The translations under genes were made by a program, and so were the position numbers. Below are positions 50,551-63,000 of a stretch of DNA of 64,000 nucleotides, in pieces. Origin of the DNA: Pagrus major. Its lineage: Eukaryota > Chordata > Actinopteri > Spariformes > Sparidae. Below the pieces are notes generated by a model that was given only the letters and a program-made list of their open reading frames with translations, was not told where the DNA came from and did not search any database. Each line of letters opens with the position of its first letter. The stretch's first letter is position 1. The stretch covers positions 18,793,306 through 18,857,305 of the forward strand of contig NC_133215.1 in NCBI RefSeq assembly GCF_040436345.1. The letters run 5' to 3'.

Positions 50551-50879
50551 TGTTACTCTCCTGTTTTCTGCTTCTTTCTCTCTGTCTCGGTCTCACATTT
50601 GTCTGTGCTGTATTCTCAGGTGTCTGGGTCGAACTGCTGTTTGGACCTAAAACCAAAGAAAGAGGAGGCAGACACTGCTACTGGAACTCACTGTGCTACT
50701 GTACATTGTGTGAGGGTGTACGTTATCTGTGCCCGTGAGTGTTTGAGAGCATGTCACGGATATGGATTTTGTTTTTGCAGCCCTGTACTTCAGGGAAGCA
50801 AAGGCTGGTGGTGAAGCAGCAAGGACTTTGACATTCTCAATTATTGGTTAGTTTATGGGGACACTATAAATAAATATTG

Positions 50880-51625
50880 TTAAAGGTCACTTAGGTAATG
50901 TAGAGAGTGAGATTTTATAACTTTTTTGTTACTTTTCTTAGGTGCTATATAAATACTGGGAAAGTATCAAGAGTACTTCTGTAAGGTTGTGATGTCACCA
51001 CCCTCAGCCACGCCATCAGCATGGTCACATAAAACACACAAACAGCAGAGCTGATGTGTAAACACGTTGGGCGGTGCCTGCACAGGCCTGTAAGAGCTGA
51101 CCAATCAGAGCAGGTGGGCCTTAAAGCTGCTGTCAGGATGCTGGGAGGGGATCTGCAGTTTGCAATCCCCTCCCTCCTCTCTATGTCAACGTGATTGCGG
51201 AGCGGTACTCATCAGACATAGCAGCAAACAGGAACATCCTGCTCACTGCGACAGGACCGCCTCTTTATGGAGTTCTCTGTTCTGATTGGATAAAGTGGGC
51301 GGAGACACCAGAAAATGTCTTTTCTCTTTTACTGCATGAGCAGTGGGAGGAGAGACATGGGTTACAGCCCAAACACTCTATATCAGTGAAGACTGTTGGA
51401 ATATAGAGCTATCTAACACCTATTCCAATAAAAAAATCACTTACAGCAGCTTTGAAGAGACAGGCACTAAAATGGAGCGTTCAGACAGAGGGTGAATAGA
51501 AGCGCTGCAGAAATGGAGAATCTGAGAAAAATGGGTTTTTTTGAACTTTTAAGCAGGTAAACATTTTCAGTTGAAACCCCAAATAAAAACATGAACCTGA
51601 AAATGAAAATAATGGAAGAGCTTTA
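50880..51625. repeat. Probable non-autonomous DNA transposon
   Basis: Starts with 'taaaggtcacttaggtaatg' and ends with 'acatgaacctgaaaatgaaa' then ataatgg. The phrase 'tgaacctgaaaatga' near the end is the characteristic terminus of an abundant teleost repeat. The interior is GC-rich and non-coding. The exact edges and class are uncertain. Confidence 0.5.
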
Positions 51626-51659
51626 AACAGGATGAAGACATCATAAAATGCACATAGAG

Positions 51660-52190
51660 CATCTAGCTGAAGCTAAGTCAACAAAATATATGGACGCAAA
51701 CATTACACCCATACTTGACCACGGACATAACATCCCGAATGGACATTTATCTGCTGCTTTAATAATCTTCACTCTTCTGGGAAAGACTTTCTACAATGAT
51801 TTGGAACGTGGCTGCAGAGATTTGCTCCCATCCAGCGTCCAGAGTTTCAGTGAAGTCAGGCTGTGATGGTTGGCGATAAGGTTTTTCTCTCAGCTGGCAT
51901 TCCACTTCATGTCAAAGGTGTTTAACCGAGTGAACTCTGTGCAGACCAGTCAAGCTCTTCCCCACCTAACTCTAAAAATAATTTCTGTATATGGACCTAG
52001 CTGTTTGCGAGGAGCCTCCCCCAGACTGTTGCCACTGTTGTCTATAATATCACTATATGCTGTAGCACTAATATTTCCCTTAACTGTAAATAAAGCTCAA
52101 ACCTTAAAAAACAGCCCCAGACCAAAATGACTCAAAGATATCTGTCCACATACTTTTGGTCACATTGTGCACACTCCTTTACAATATTCA
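51660..52190. repeat. Probable non-autonomous DNA transposon with degraded ends
   Basis: Contains 'gtgcagaccagtcaagctct', 'gatttgctcccatccagcgt', an 'aaatatatggac' start and a 'tccacatacttttggtcaca' end. Together these recall a widespread fish element whose termini read tatggacaaaagtatt. The ends here are imperfect inverted repeats and the body is decayed. Confidence 0.5.
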
Positions 52191-55100
52191 GATCATGTAA
52201 ATGTGTTGTATGTATCAATAATTCTAGCTTATTTATATTTAATTTTGGTATCAAAGTCAATTCAAGGTGCTATGTATTCACTTTGTGAGTACATTGTTCA
52301 AATTAATATTTATTCATAATATGAATTAGTAATTACTAACACCTTACTTAAGATTGGCGCCTTGTAATAGCAAATATTTTTAGTGCAAGTACCAGATGCC
52401 GTTTTACCGTCAGGAGTTAAGAGGAGTTTGAGAGGAGAGATTTTGGGACTCAGACTCCGCAGTTGACTAACCACAAGGTGGCAGTAGAACAGCACTATTT
52501 TCTGCTGCAGCCTGCTGAGTGACTCATCGAACCAGAGGAGCTGCAGCCTCTCAGACAGACACAGAAGATAAAAAACAGCCAAACCTGGTGTATTGACCCC
52601 AGTCTCAGAGCTGTAGCTCATCTGCCAACCTTTCAGAATGGAAAGCACACAGTGGCTGCAGAAGCATCCAGATTTCCCAGTTAAGTATAAATACAGAAGA
52701 TCATGGGACAAAGCATCTCTAATAGAGGAGACGTAGAGGTCTGACATGCTGTCACGCTGCTCTAAACCAGGCCAGCTGTCTTTGGCTTTGTTCAGACACT
52801 TTTTTTCATACCGTGCCCTCTCTTCAAACCTTGCATCAAAGAAATCAATGGTCTGATTTTGACTGACTGGAGAGAAGTGCTCTGGTCAAGCCAGGCAATC
52901 CTCGGCTAAATCTGACCGTTTAGAAGAAGGAAGCGACGCCTCTTAAGGATTTTGAACAAGCTCACTTGCTGTGAGGTGGCTGGTGAGGCATCGTTATGTA
53001 AGACGGCACACATACACTCAAGGATGGGGCAGAGTTTTGTTGCCGAGGCAGTTTTTCAACTGTTCTGTACTTTGTAGCAGAAATAATTTCCCAGAATGAG
53101 TCTCATAGCCTTGTGAATGTGAGATGACGAACAGCATTAATGTATTATTCTGCTGTTTATGTAACTGGAGAATGGGGATTTTCATGAATATATAGCAAGG
53201 GTTAAAGGCTCTCCAATCCATTATTGTAGTTTTCCTCTGAAACACACACACGACTTTATTACTATACCTTCAACAACTGTATTTATCCCCTTAGCTGCGT
53301 TCCCTAATGTCAACTTCCTCTTAAACAATCCATTTATGTGCACATACTGCACTTCTGTGTGTTCTACTGCCAGATGCATGTACAGTATGTGTGCTGTGCG
53401 GTTGCGGGGGCGACATCCGAGCGCTATGGGACAGCCAGGTGAAACGAGTGTGTGCTGTCCAAACCCTGCAGGGGCAAGCTAATCCCGGCTCCTGATGTTA
53501 ATCTGAGTATTGAGCTTCTGTGTGGGGGGGCCATGCTGACACCTGATGGTGTGGAGGTCAAAGCTGTGCATGTATGTGTGTGTGTGTGAGTGATGCTCCT
53601 TTTGCCCTTTCCAAATGTCACAAAAGGGCCAACTCCTGAGGAGCAGGCTCATAATGTGGGCCCAGATATTATGCATGTGTATGTGTGTGTGTGTGTCATG
53701 GTAATCTTCACTATTCAGCACTTCAAACGCATCATTTCTACTGATGTGTGTGCGGACAGGAAAGGGTGCGCTCATGTTTGTGCGCCCAGTCTGTTTGTGT
53801 GTAACTCTCCCTTTCTGCATCCCATTTTCTATTCTCTCATTGCATCTTTAATAATCATCGTCCACAGAACAGTGCAGCAGTCCACAAACAAAGTCTTCAA
53901 AACAACATCTGCTTACCACAAATTTTCAAAATGGATTTTCATATATTTTTCCCAAGTGTTTTATATTTCAGTATCGATTTATATTCACGAACAACTCTCC
54001 TAAAGTTAGCAATAAGGGACCCTCAGTCAGGCTTTCAAGTGTCACTTTATTAAGTGAACAGAGGACCACTTTTTCTACTGCTGAAATGTTGCACCAGCTG
54101 TTTTGTTTTTTTCAAGGATTTTTTTGGGCAGAAGTGCTCCAAAATAATTAGTTCACACATGTATAAAAACACTGTGAAATGCAACATGATTAATCCACAA
54201 GCCAAGCTTAGCTTCATGAATCCCCATTTATGTTTTCATTCAAATTTATTCCTCACCCATGTGACTAGTGTTGGTGAAGACAAAAACGAGTGCTCCACAG
54301 TGCTGGATCCAGGCTAGCATTGTCCGCCTACAGTCTGTCACCAGTCGGCCCTAATCTATTCCTTACGGCATAAAAAACAATTAGCAGAGGCACAGTGTTT
54401 GCTTCAGAATTGTTGACCATCATTGCCAAAGAGAAACAGAAAACGTATGTGTCAAGCGTTGCTTTATGATGCTAATGTTTGTTTTTTCATGGGCACTTTT
54501 CAGCAGCACATCATTTTTGCCAGCTGGGAGTGTGCAAAAACATAAGACAATGAAGCACAGCAAACAGGCAATGTTTGATGTATTCCTTCCCTGCTCTTTT
54601 CACTGCTTGTGCCTCATTTTCTGTTTGCTTCTCTTCCCTTATTTGGTCGGCTTCTACATTTGAGAGAGAGTTGTTTGCGTTACAAACATTGATTAAGCGC
54701 TCCAGAATTACAGGTATAATACAAGATTGATTTTCCCTTTAGCCACCAAAGTAGAGTACACTTTTCACAAAAAATGAGCCAGAATAATAGAATGATTTGA
54801 GTTGCACAGCATATCAGACGACAATGTTCACAATGAGAAGCACCTGAGGTGTGTTTATAAGCTTTCATTTGCAAAAACATTATGAAAAACAAATTAAATG
54901 GATCAAATGCTTCTATATTCCATTAGTGCATCCTGATAAAAATGTGCATGTTTACAGCCTTTAGAGTCAAACTCTGCGGGTGACCGGGATTGGTGTTGGT
55001 ACTGATGGCAGGGGGCTGCACAAATAATGCCAAAGTGCAGTTTATATAACAGTTTCTATGACAATCATAACTCGACAGGTTGCTTTACTCATATACAGAA

Positions 55101-56100
55101 CACTTAATGATGGTGAATTCTTACAAAGTGCAAAATACAGCCATTATTAGAGCAACAAAACTTCAAACATAGTGCGACTGCCACATAACTATTAAAGGCA
55201 AAACAACTTTTAAATTTACCCCAGGAATTCAGTTTCTTTACAGTGATCATCAAATATATAAGATAAGGCACTAATGGTTTATATGAAGATGTTCAAAGCA
55301 AAACAACTTGAAAGAAATACTGTATCTCTGTATTTCTTCAAGAAAAGATAAGGTTGATGATATTTAACACGTTTCTTTTCATTTTCAGGTTTATAATATT
55401 TTCTGGGTTACTAATAGATTAACATGCACGTCAGTTTTCTCATACTGTCCGGTGCTGCAGCACTGTATTCCCCCTCTGTCTGAAACACTCTGTTTTAGCT
55501 CCTGTCTCTTTAAGTCTCCTGTCTCTATAATTTAACCAATTACTACAATTACCATCAGTGAAAAGTCATAAGATAAAAGTGAGTTTTTAGAAGTGATTTA
55601 AAGCTGGTATTGGTAATGTTGGAGAGATCAGAAAAAGGTAATCTAGATTTTAAAATCCCACTCCCCCCTTGAGGACTCCCTCCAAAGCCACTCCTGAAGA
55701 GTGACTCATGTCTGCTACTAAACTACCTCATGTCTCATTCACATGTAAGAAAACACCTACTTTATCCTGATGAACATAAACAACAAACATGGCTATTGTT
55801 AGCATTCACAGCTGTCAAGCTAGTATATTAGTATTGGAAAATCTTGACTGCACTTCTATCTATTTATAAATGGTTGGATGGGCCTCTTGCAGGTCACAGC
55901 CACAGATATTTGATGCAATGTTGTTGGGTCCTGACTTTGGAACCTCTAGTTCGGCCCTGCCAGAGCATTCCCAGCGGAGATCAGGCTTATAAGGAGTCAG
56001 AAGATATATACGATATAGGCAGGAATCTGACCTTTCAAAGCTTCAAATCAGTTATAAACTAAGAGGTTAACAGTGAAGAGTAGTAACGATGTGTGATGTC
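52191..56100. other. Gene-free region with short simple repeats
   Basis: No gene was recognised. Short GT stretches occur near 53575 and 53680, a decayed repeat near 55595-55760, and otherwise unremarkable AT-rich sequence. Open frames (for example 52310-52747 minus, 53590-54003 plus) show no family resemblance or splice context. Confidence 0.4.
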
Positions 56101-56820
56101 TTAAAAGCCTGTCTACAGCATTTTGTATAAATTGCAGTCTTTGAATGTTTCGCCTTCTACCTCTTATACCAGAATAAAGTGCATTGCAGTAGTCAAGTCT
56201 GATGGATTAAAAAGCGTGGATGACCTTTTCTAGACCTGCAGAAGGAAGGAATGATCTGCTCTTGGTTAAATGTCTCAGTTGGACAAAGCAGGATTGCACC
56301 ACTTTGACCACCTGAGAAGACAATTGTAAGAGGGAAAGTATACTTGGATCTCTTTTTTATTGACATTATTAGACGAGGCACCCAGACTAGATGAGAGATT
56401 GTTAATGCTGCCAGTTCTGGGCCCACACCAGGGGTAATTATAATTATTCCTTATTAGAGTCATTCAAGTTTTTGGATGAATTCTTCTTCACTTTATTATA
56501 GGACATATAGTTGCATATCATCGACGTAGCAATGAAAATCCATAAGCATGATTTGTGCAGCATATAGCATATATATATAGTAAACAAGAGGGGACCCAGA
56601 ACAACCCCCTGCAGGACCCACCAAAAGAGCAGGAGAGGAGGAGTTATCTCCAAGCACAACAGATTTCAAAATAGTTTTTACAACAGCTGGTTGTATTCTA
56701 GTTGTGTCAAAGGTTAAGTACAGGCCAACATCAGCAGTAAGCAGAAAGTCATTGATAACCTTGAACAGAACAGCCTCAATGCCTTTACAAACTGGGGGCA
56801 TTTCTTTGTGCAATTAAGTC
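56101..56820 (-). mobile_element. L2/CR1-type LINE reverse-transcriptase remnant
   Basis: Minus-strand fragments in shifting frames recover a non-LTR reverse transcriptase in order: GIEAVLFKVINDFLLTADVG (finger region), GDNSSSPALL then QGVVLGPLLFTIYI (the QG..LGPLLF block), CYVDDMQLYV (catalytic YxDD box, about 56516-56527), SLGASSNN, LTKSRSFLPSAGLEKVIHAF, and QRLQFIQNAVDRLL. Frameshifts and stops interrupt it, and neither ORF1 nor the endonuclease is visible. It is an old 5'-truncated copy, clearly inactive. The clade assignment (L2-like) rests on the block wording. Confidence 0.75.
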
Positions 56821-58789
56821 CCAACTTTCACACATACAAGGAATAATACGCTGCAAAAAAGAAAATGTTTTTTCTTCGGCGCAAGGTCAATTGTTCAGAG
56901 CTTTCGAACCAAGGAAGACAGCATCAATCAATCAATCATTTCCTGACAGGGAACTGAAGCTGTTATATCCATCTGTGTTCTCTTCAAATTCACCAGACTA
57001 CTTTGACACAAACAGTCATTTTACATGGAACATGAACATGGGCGATAATGCTCTGCCACTGCCTTAATCGGTTAGTTTGTTTGTTAATTTGGTGTTTTAA
57101 CATATTATTACATCTTGGCAGACCAGGCCGGACTAAAGCCTCGAGACAAGCAGCTGAGATACACCTGGTGAATGCGACCTCTCTCTTAACCTGTCAGCAA
57201 GTCGGTCAGTGCTGCAGTGCGACCCCAGAGACCCCCGGGGCTCTCTCGGAGCTCTGCAAGCTGGCACCATTTTTCTGCCAGCCCCTATCCTGCTTGATCT
57301 GCAGTAAATATCATTTTAATATGATCATATTCCTGTGTCACAATTTTGCATATTGTAGCATACTATTTGCGGCGCTGCAGTGTGAATAGTTTGAATGCAA
57401 CATATTTGCAGGCAGATTCCTTGTTTATTTGTCACATCCCCGGTGTGTTAAGGCCTTTAGCAAAACCAGATTTGCTTTTGCTCTTTTCATTGGGTTATTT
57501 GACAATTAAAAAAAAAACGTTAAAAGGCCACCCCTGTGCTTTAAATGAGTCACCAGAAGAATGACTGAGTCATCCGGTATATCATTGCTGTAATCTTAGT
57601 ATTACTATGTTAGGAGTACTTTTAATCACCTGTTAATAAAATGACAAAAATAGCACTGTCTCACTAAAGCCTCTCAAATCCACTCATCTATTGCTGTTTC
57701 GGGCCACTCACTCTGTTTTTGTAAATTCCTCTTATGTTCTGTAGATCATTGTGTCATGGGAACCAGAAGGGTTAGTCATTTTTTTCTTTGTGTGTGTGTG
57801 TGTGTGATTGTGTGCTTGTGTACTTGTATGCATGTATATTTATGTGTGTGTGTGTTTGTGAGCTTAATTTATTCAGGAATTCCCCTGATATTGGCTGGCA
57901 CATTACTTTCCCAGCCTCTCTCATAATCCTCTTCCCCCTTTATAAGTGTTTCCCAGACCAAAATGGAAAACCAATTGAATAATGAAGTACAATCTGATAC
58001 AATACTTCACATATTTCCCCTCTTATCATCCCCAGTAATGAGCCAAACAGGTCGGCTTAATAGGCTGTTTAGACTGGACATCCCATTGGAAAAACAGATA
58101 TTTCACAATATTTCTGCTTGTTGGAAGAGTGTAATGTAACATCTCTACTGCACCAACAGCATAAAATGAGATTTGAACATGTACCCATGAAATTCATATA
58201 CCACCTCATATTCTCATTTGGAATAAACACCCTCTTGTTTATTGTATGATCTGTCTTCAAAGTCTAATTTTTTAAATCACAAAATATTGTCATAGATTAC
58301 TTACTGTCCTTTAAAAGCTGTATTAATGGATTTTCCTGGACAACTGGGGTCAGCAGAACAAGCTATAAACACAACATCTGACATTATCACCTTATAAAGT
58401 TGTTCAGGCAGGTTAGCAACATTAGCATTCATTTGGAGTCGTGCTTCTGTCCACCTGATGAATGAAAGACCAATATTTACTCTCCTTTTATCTATTTCCA
58501 CCACCAACTGAAAAAAATATCTTTCTCTTTAGCTTACTGGATGCTCCACCATGATCACCTGCTAGCTGCTAACTCTGTCTGCATTTCATTTGGTGCCTGG
58601 CAGGTAGTGTCCAGTGGTTATATCAAAGCTTTTTTGCTGGAGACTGGTGCCTGCTCCTGCTGGTAACATTAGAGGGAGGATTGTTTGTTGGAAACATAAA
58701 CAAATAGCTAAAAGAAGGCAAGGCAAGGCAGTGATGTGAGTTTGTCACTACAAGCAGCACCTGCAACATTTGAGCCTACAGCCATTCCA
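56821..58789. other. Gene-free region, possibly with conserved non-coding sequence
   Basis: It holds a GC-richer block at 57120-57300 with an open frame (57048-57389) that I do not recognise, a short GT/TG repeat at 57788-57860, and a mixed-composition block at 57860-58080. None shows a domain or a clear exon pair. Confidence 0.35.
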
Positions 58790-60025
58790 GTTGCTCACAA
58801 TAACAATGCTACAATAACACAGTGATGTCTAGCATAATGTTTACTACGTTCACTATCATAGTTTAGCATGCAAATATTTGCCAGGCTGACAGAAATGTCA
58901 GTTTTGCAGGTATTTGGTCATAAACCAAAGTAATATTAATATAGAGTGTCTATTTGCAGCTGGGTGATAAAAGTCAAATGGCAAAAATTTGGCTTTCTCT
59001 ACACCATTGATCCAACAAGAGAAGTCTGGATAAAGCCTTGGAGGCGATCATTTCCATGGAGGCTGCTCTGTGGCGCATGTAGCCAAAAAAACTTGACTGC
59101 CTGGGTATAGAATTACCCGGATCTTCAGCGTTGTGGGGCCCATAGAGCATACACTACAGACGACCGTCAGCCAAGACTGCTAAACTTCCGGTTAAGCCCC
59201 TGGCTAACTTGAATATGGTTAATCGTTTAATTGTTCAGCTTTTTCTTTCTGAATGTTGTGGAGTGGATCAAATTATAACAGTGAAATGAGGGGTTGTGGC
59301 GCTCAAAAAAATATATCAACCGTTTTACAGCCACATATTTACAATGTAAGCATATGGGGCTCTTTTTGGGGGCTTGATCTACACCAGGCTCCCCCAGCCC
59401 CGCCTCATGGCTTGATAGAAGTGGTATATACATGTTTTTTCTCCCCCACCCACCCTATTGTGTTGTGATGGCAACACATCTTGCCTCAATGCGTCCTCGC
59501 AATTAGATCTGAGAGTGAGTTTAAATATTGGCAGTTGGGGGAAGTAAGGTTGTGGTGGATGAAGGAGTCGAATTGGGGTTTGTGTCGTGCCTGAATCCAA
59601 TACTCGATGTTGACTTATTACTTTCAATTTTTTAAAGTTATAATTTTTAGTTTTTGTTCACAGCTTGGTAAGGTTCAGGAAGAGATCACGCTTTGGGTTA
59701 CAATGATACATCAATGTTTTGGTTGAATTTAAGCAACAGTTGCATCCATTAAATATTTAACTAGAAAAGTAAAAAGAAAATGGCAATCCACCCAGCAGCT
59801 TTCGAGAAAGTTCAGAGAGTGGAAAAGTAAGGGGTCCACTAATTTATCAGAACGAATCGTCTGCGGACCATGGATATCTACAAAACTTCACGCCAATCCA
59901 TCAAATTGTAGTTTCGATATTTCCTGCTGGACCAGAGCATTTTTCCTACCAGCCTACCAACAAACTCAATGCCTTCCCTAGAGCCACGCTGCTAGTGTGA
60001 CTAAAAATATTGATCCAGCGCAGCT
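58790..60025. repeat. Large teleost interspersed repeat, interrupted
   Basis: The left part (58790-58960) has 'agtttagcatgcaaatattt' and 'tttgcaggtatttggtcata'. The right part (about 59780-60025) has 'atcgtctgcggaccatggat', 'aaaacttcacgccaatccat' and 'ctagagccacgctgctag'. These are phrases of one abundant teleost repeat family in the expected order. The central 0.8 kb (about 58960-59780) reads like a different repeat, with 'acaatgtaagcatatggggc', and looks inserted or recombined. No coding frame was found. Confidence 0.5.
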
Positions 60026-63000
60026 TTAAGTAATTAATATGCTGTGAAGGTTTTAATTGCAACACAGGCAAAGTGATGGCTAAACCACACAACATTTAGA
60101 TAGCCAGTCAAAATGCTAATATGAACTTAGTGCATGTGGTTGCATAATGAAGACAATCATCCAAAGTTGGTGTTCTGGCCTCGGAGGCTGAATGTGGAGG
60201 ATCAAGCTCTCTTCCATTTTTGGGTGAGATTTAATAGTCATTATGAGGAGATGATTGCCTCTGTCCAGCGCTCCTCCCTCCTCCCACACTCCCCTTCATC
60301 CCTCTTTATTGGAGCTTCGAGCACATGCAGCCGCAGATCCTTCAGAAGACGCTGCTATAACTACTCATTCACTGCTGCGGATACTTTGTGTGTGTGTGTG
60401 TGTGTCTGTGTGTGTGTGTTCAAGCATGTGAAGCTTCGTCCATACACAAACACTTGAAAAAAGATGAACACACACTCGTACACAGACACACACATGCATA
60501 CGTGGTTATACACAGGGTCTGAAATATCAATTCAGCTAAGTCCCGGCTATCGCCAGGCACTTTGGCGTCGGTGGGTGAGAGTATGGAGGGAACATGAGTG
60601 TGGTGTTTTTGTGTGTGTGTGAGAGAGAGAGGCAGGCAGACAAAATAAAGCTGAAAGTTGTGTTAAATTACTTTCTTGAGCATTTCTGTTCCAGTGAATC
60701 TCTGCATTCTGTAAGTGTGTATGTGAGTGTTTATGTAACACTAAATGTATATGTAATCTCTCGGCAAATTGGAAAAAATCAGTTATGTTCTAAAATTGGC
60801 TAAATGTGCGTGTTTATCAAGATCTCTCCCACATACCAGATGTAGACTAAAGCCAAAGATGATACTAAAATTAACATCATTCTCGTTGTCTCTCACACTT
60901 TTCTACTTCCTCTCTCCTGTTGCAAAGTTAACACCACAAATGCTATTCTCTCTCGGCCCGTCTTGCTTTTTCCATCTCACTCTCCCCGGCTGAGCCTGGG
61001 TAAGTGTGGTGTAGGCAGCAGTGATATTTCAGCGGTGGGTATTATTAGTCTCTCTGGAGAGCTCCACCTGTAAACAAGTCAAGCCACTGTCAGCGATGGA
61101 GGTGAAACCGACTGTGAGACACGGGCAGTATAGTCGGATGCAGTGGGAGTAGCACACTAATGAGAAAATAACCGCGGAGAAGACACAGAGATAAATACTG
61201 AAGGAATATGTCACCCAAAATTAGCATTTTTTTGTATGAATTACTCCCCCTGTGATGACATGGATGATGAAAAGGTTTGCAGGAACAGACTCTCAAAAGG
61301 TGAAAACAAAGGTGGTGCAAATCCTGTTAAGTTTTAGTTCTGTCAGTGAGTGACTTGATGCTCAATTGATTATGACTGTGCAGAATGCATGGATGTTTGT
61401 GCACTAACATTGCCATGTTGCTAACTTTAGCTAGCAAATGTTAGATAACATTGCTAACGCTAGCTGTATGTTTTTTTTTTATGAAAAATCGTATCAATAT
61501 GACCTTGAAAATATGGACACAGCGCTTTTATCACGATCACAAACTTTTATTTCATAGCAGTTGGAGCAGGTTAACCATGGTGAAATATTGTAACCCTGGT
61601 GTTATGAGCACAGAAAGTCTGTAGAAAATGGTTGGAAGTCCTTTATTAGCTAGTGTGCCCCATTAACTTCACATCTTTGTACTGAAGCATGAGACAAATG
61701 AGTCGTTAGGTATTATGTAAACACATTAGTGAATGGAGCTACAAAATGTAAAATTTAAAAGCCTTTTAAAAATCCATCTAAAATTCATTCATTTATTTAT
61801 GATTTAAAGACAGAATAAAGAAGTGGAATTATTCATTGTAAAGCTATTTTTAAAACTTTTTTTTATTAATTGTCTTTTAATTGCACTATTTAAATGCATT
61901 GAATTAACCACTGAATAACTGAATGTATCAATTAATTAATCAATTATAATTAAGCACTGAAAAAGTCCATAATGATTTCAGTGGCACCCTTTAGCCTCGG
62001 TACAAATTGCCCCCAAAGGACATAAAAGATATATTCAATTTGCACTGAGAGGAATTAACCTAGACAATTTGAAACACTTATGTCTTCATAGTCCACTTTA
62101 ACATTGGGAGGCTATCTTACGTAGTCCCTGGCCCAACACATGGCAGTTGTTACCAGACACAAAGATGGCACTGAATAGGATTTGATACATTTTTGGGTCA
62201 CTGAGAGAACAAAGAACTGAAACAAACTGTGTGTCCCTGATTCATATATTTACTGCAAATCTGCCTCAGCAGTTTGTTTCAGTACAACAGTGCAGTGAGA
62301 GCAAAAGGATCTCACTTATTAGAGAGGAGACTTTAAAATCTATGTCATATGTCTGTAGCTACTAATCAATTAGAGCAACACTTTTCCCCTTAAAATAGCC
62401 TCTAAATCATGTTGATGGTACAGTGTCTTGTAATAGGGTGAATGGTGTCTCTGTCACAGCTGTCACTTGTTTCTGCACTATGTAAGTTCAGTGAGAGGGT
62501 AGGATCACAGCGTTACATACATGTTAACTTCAACATACACTTTTCAACACATAGCATTGTTATGACGTAATGAGCTTTGTTTGTAGTTAGCACCTACATT
62601 ACATCTGACAAATTGTTAAAGACAGGGTGATTTGTACTCAGAAACTGTGGGGGGCGCCAAATAGCTGCCAAATTCTACATAATGTTGCTTTAAATGATTA
62701 AACAATTCTGTTAAAACTATATAATTGAAATGAATTTACTTTCATAGTAAACTCAGACTTTTCCTTGACATACTCAATATCAAAATGCTGACGTGAATGT
62801 GTAATATGGTGGCAGTTAATTCTGTATTTGATGCCTCTCGTATACATATCTTCAGTATTTGTATATATACCTATCTTTTTGCCTTTCACAGACTAGTAAA
62901 CAGTAAAACTTTTCTGTCACACAAAGCTCCTGCATGGAGACGTTAAGGTCATGGCTTGTATTTTATTTTGAAGTGGTATTTGTTATGCAAATTATGTCAT

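Noticed and set aside
52310-52747. 145-aa minus-strand frame
   Set aside because: No family resemblance. It includes an 'accacaaggtggcag' phrase common in fish repeats and intergenic DNA.
53411-53560. Exon-like reading (GGDIRALWDSQVKRV) near 53.4 kb
   Set aside because: It is short and bounded by a stop, without a clear acceptor-donor pair or a recognised family.
60134-60457. 107-aa plus-strand frame
   Set aside because: It ends in a (GT)n repeat, its start is arbitrary, and no homology is recognised.
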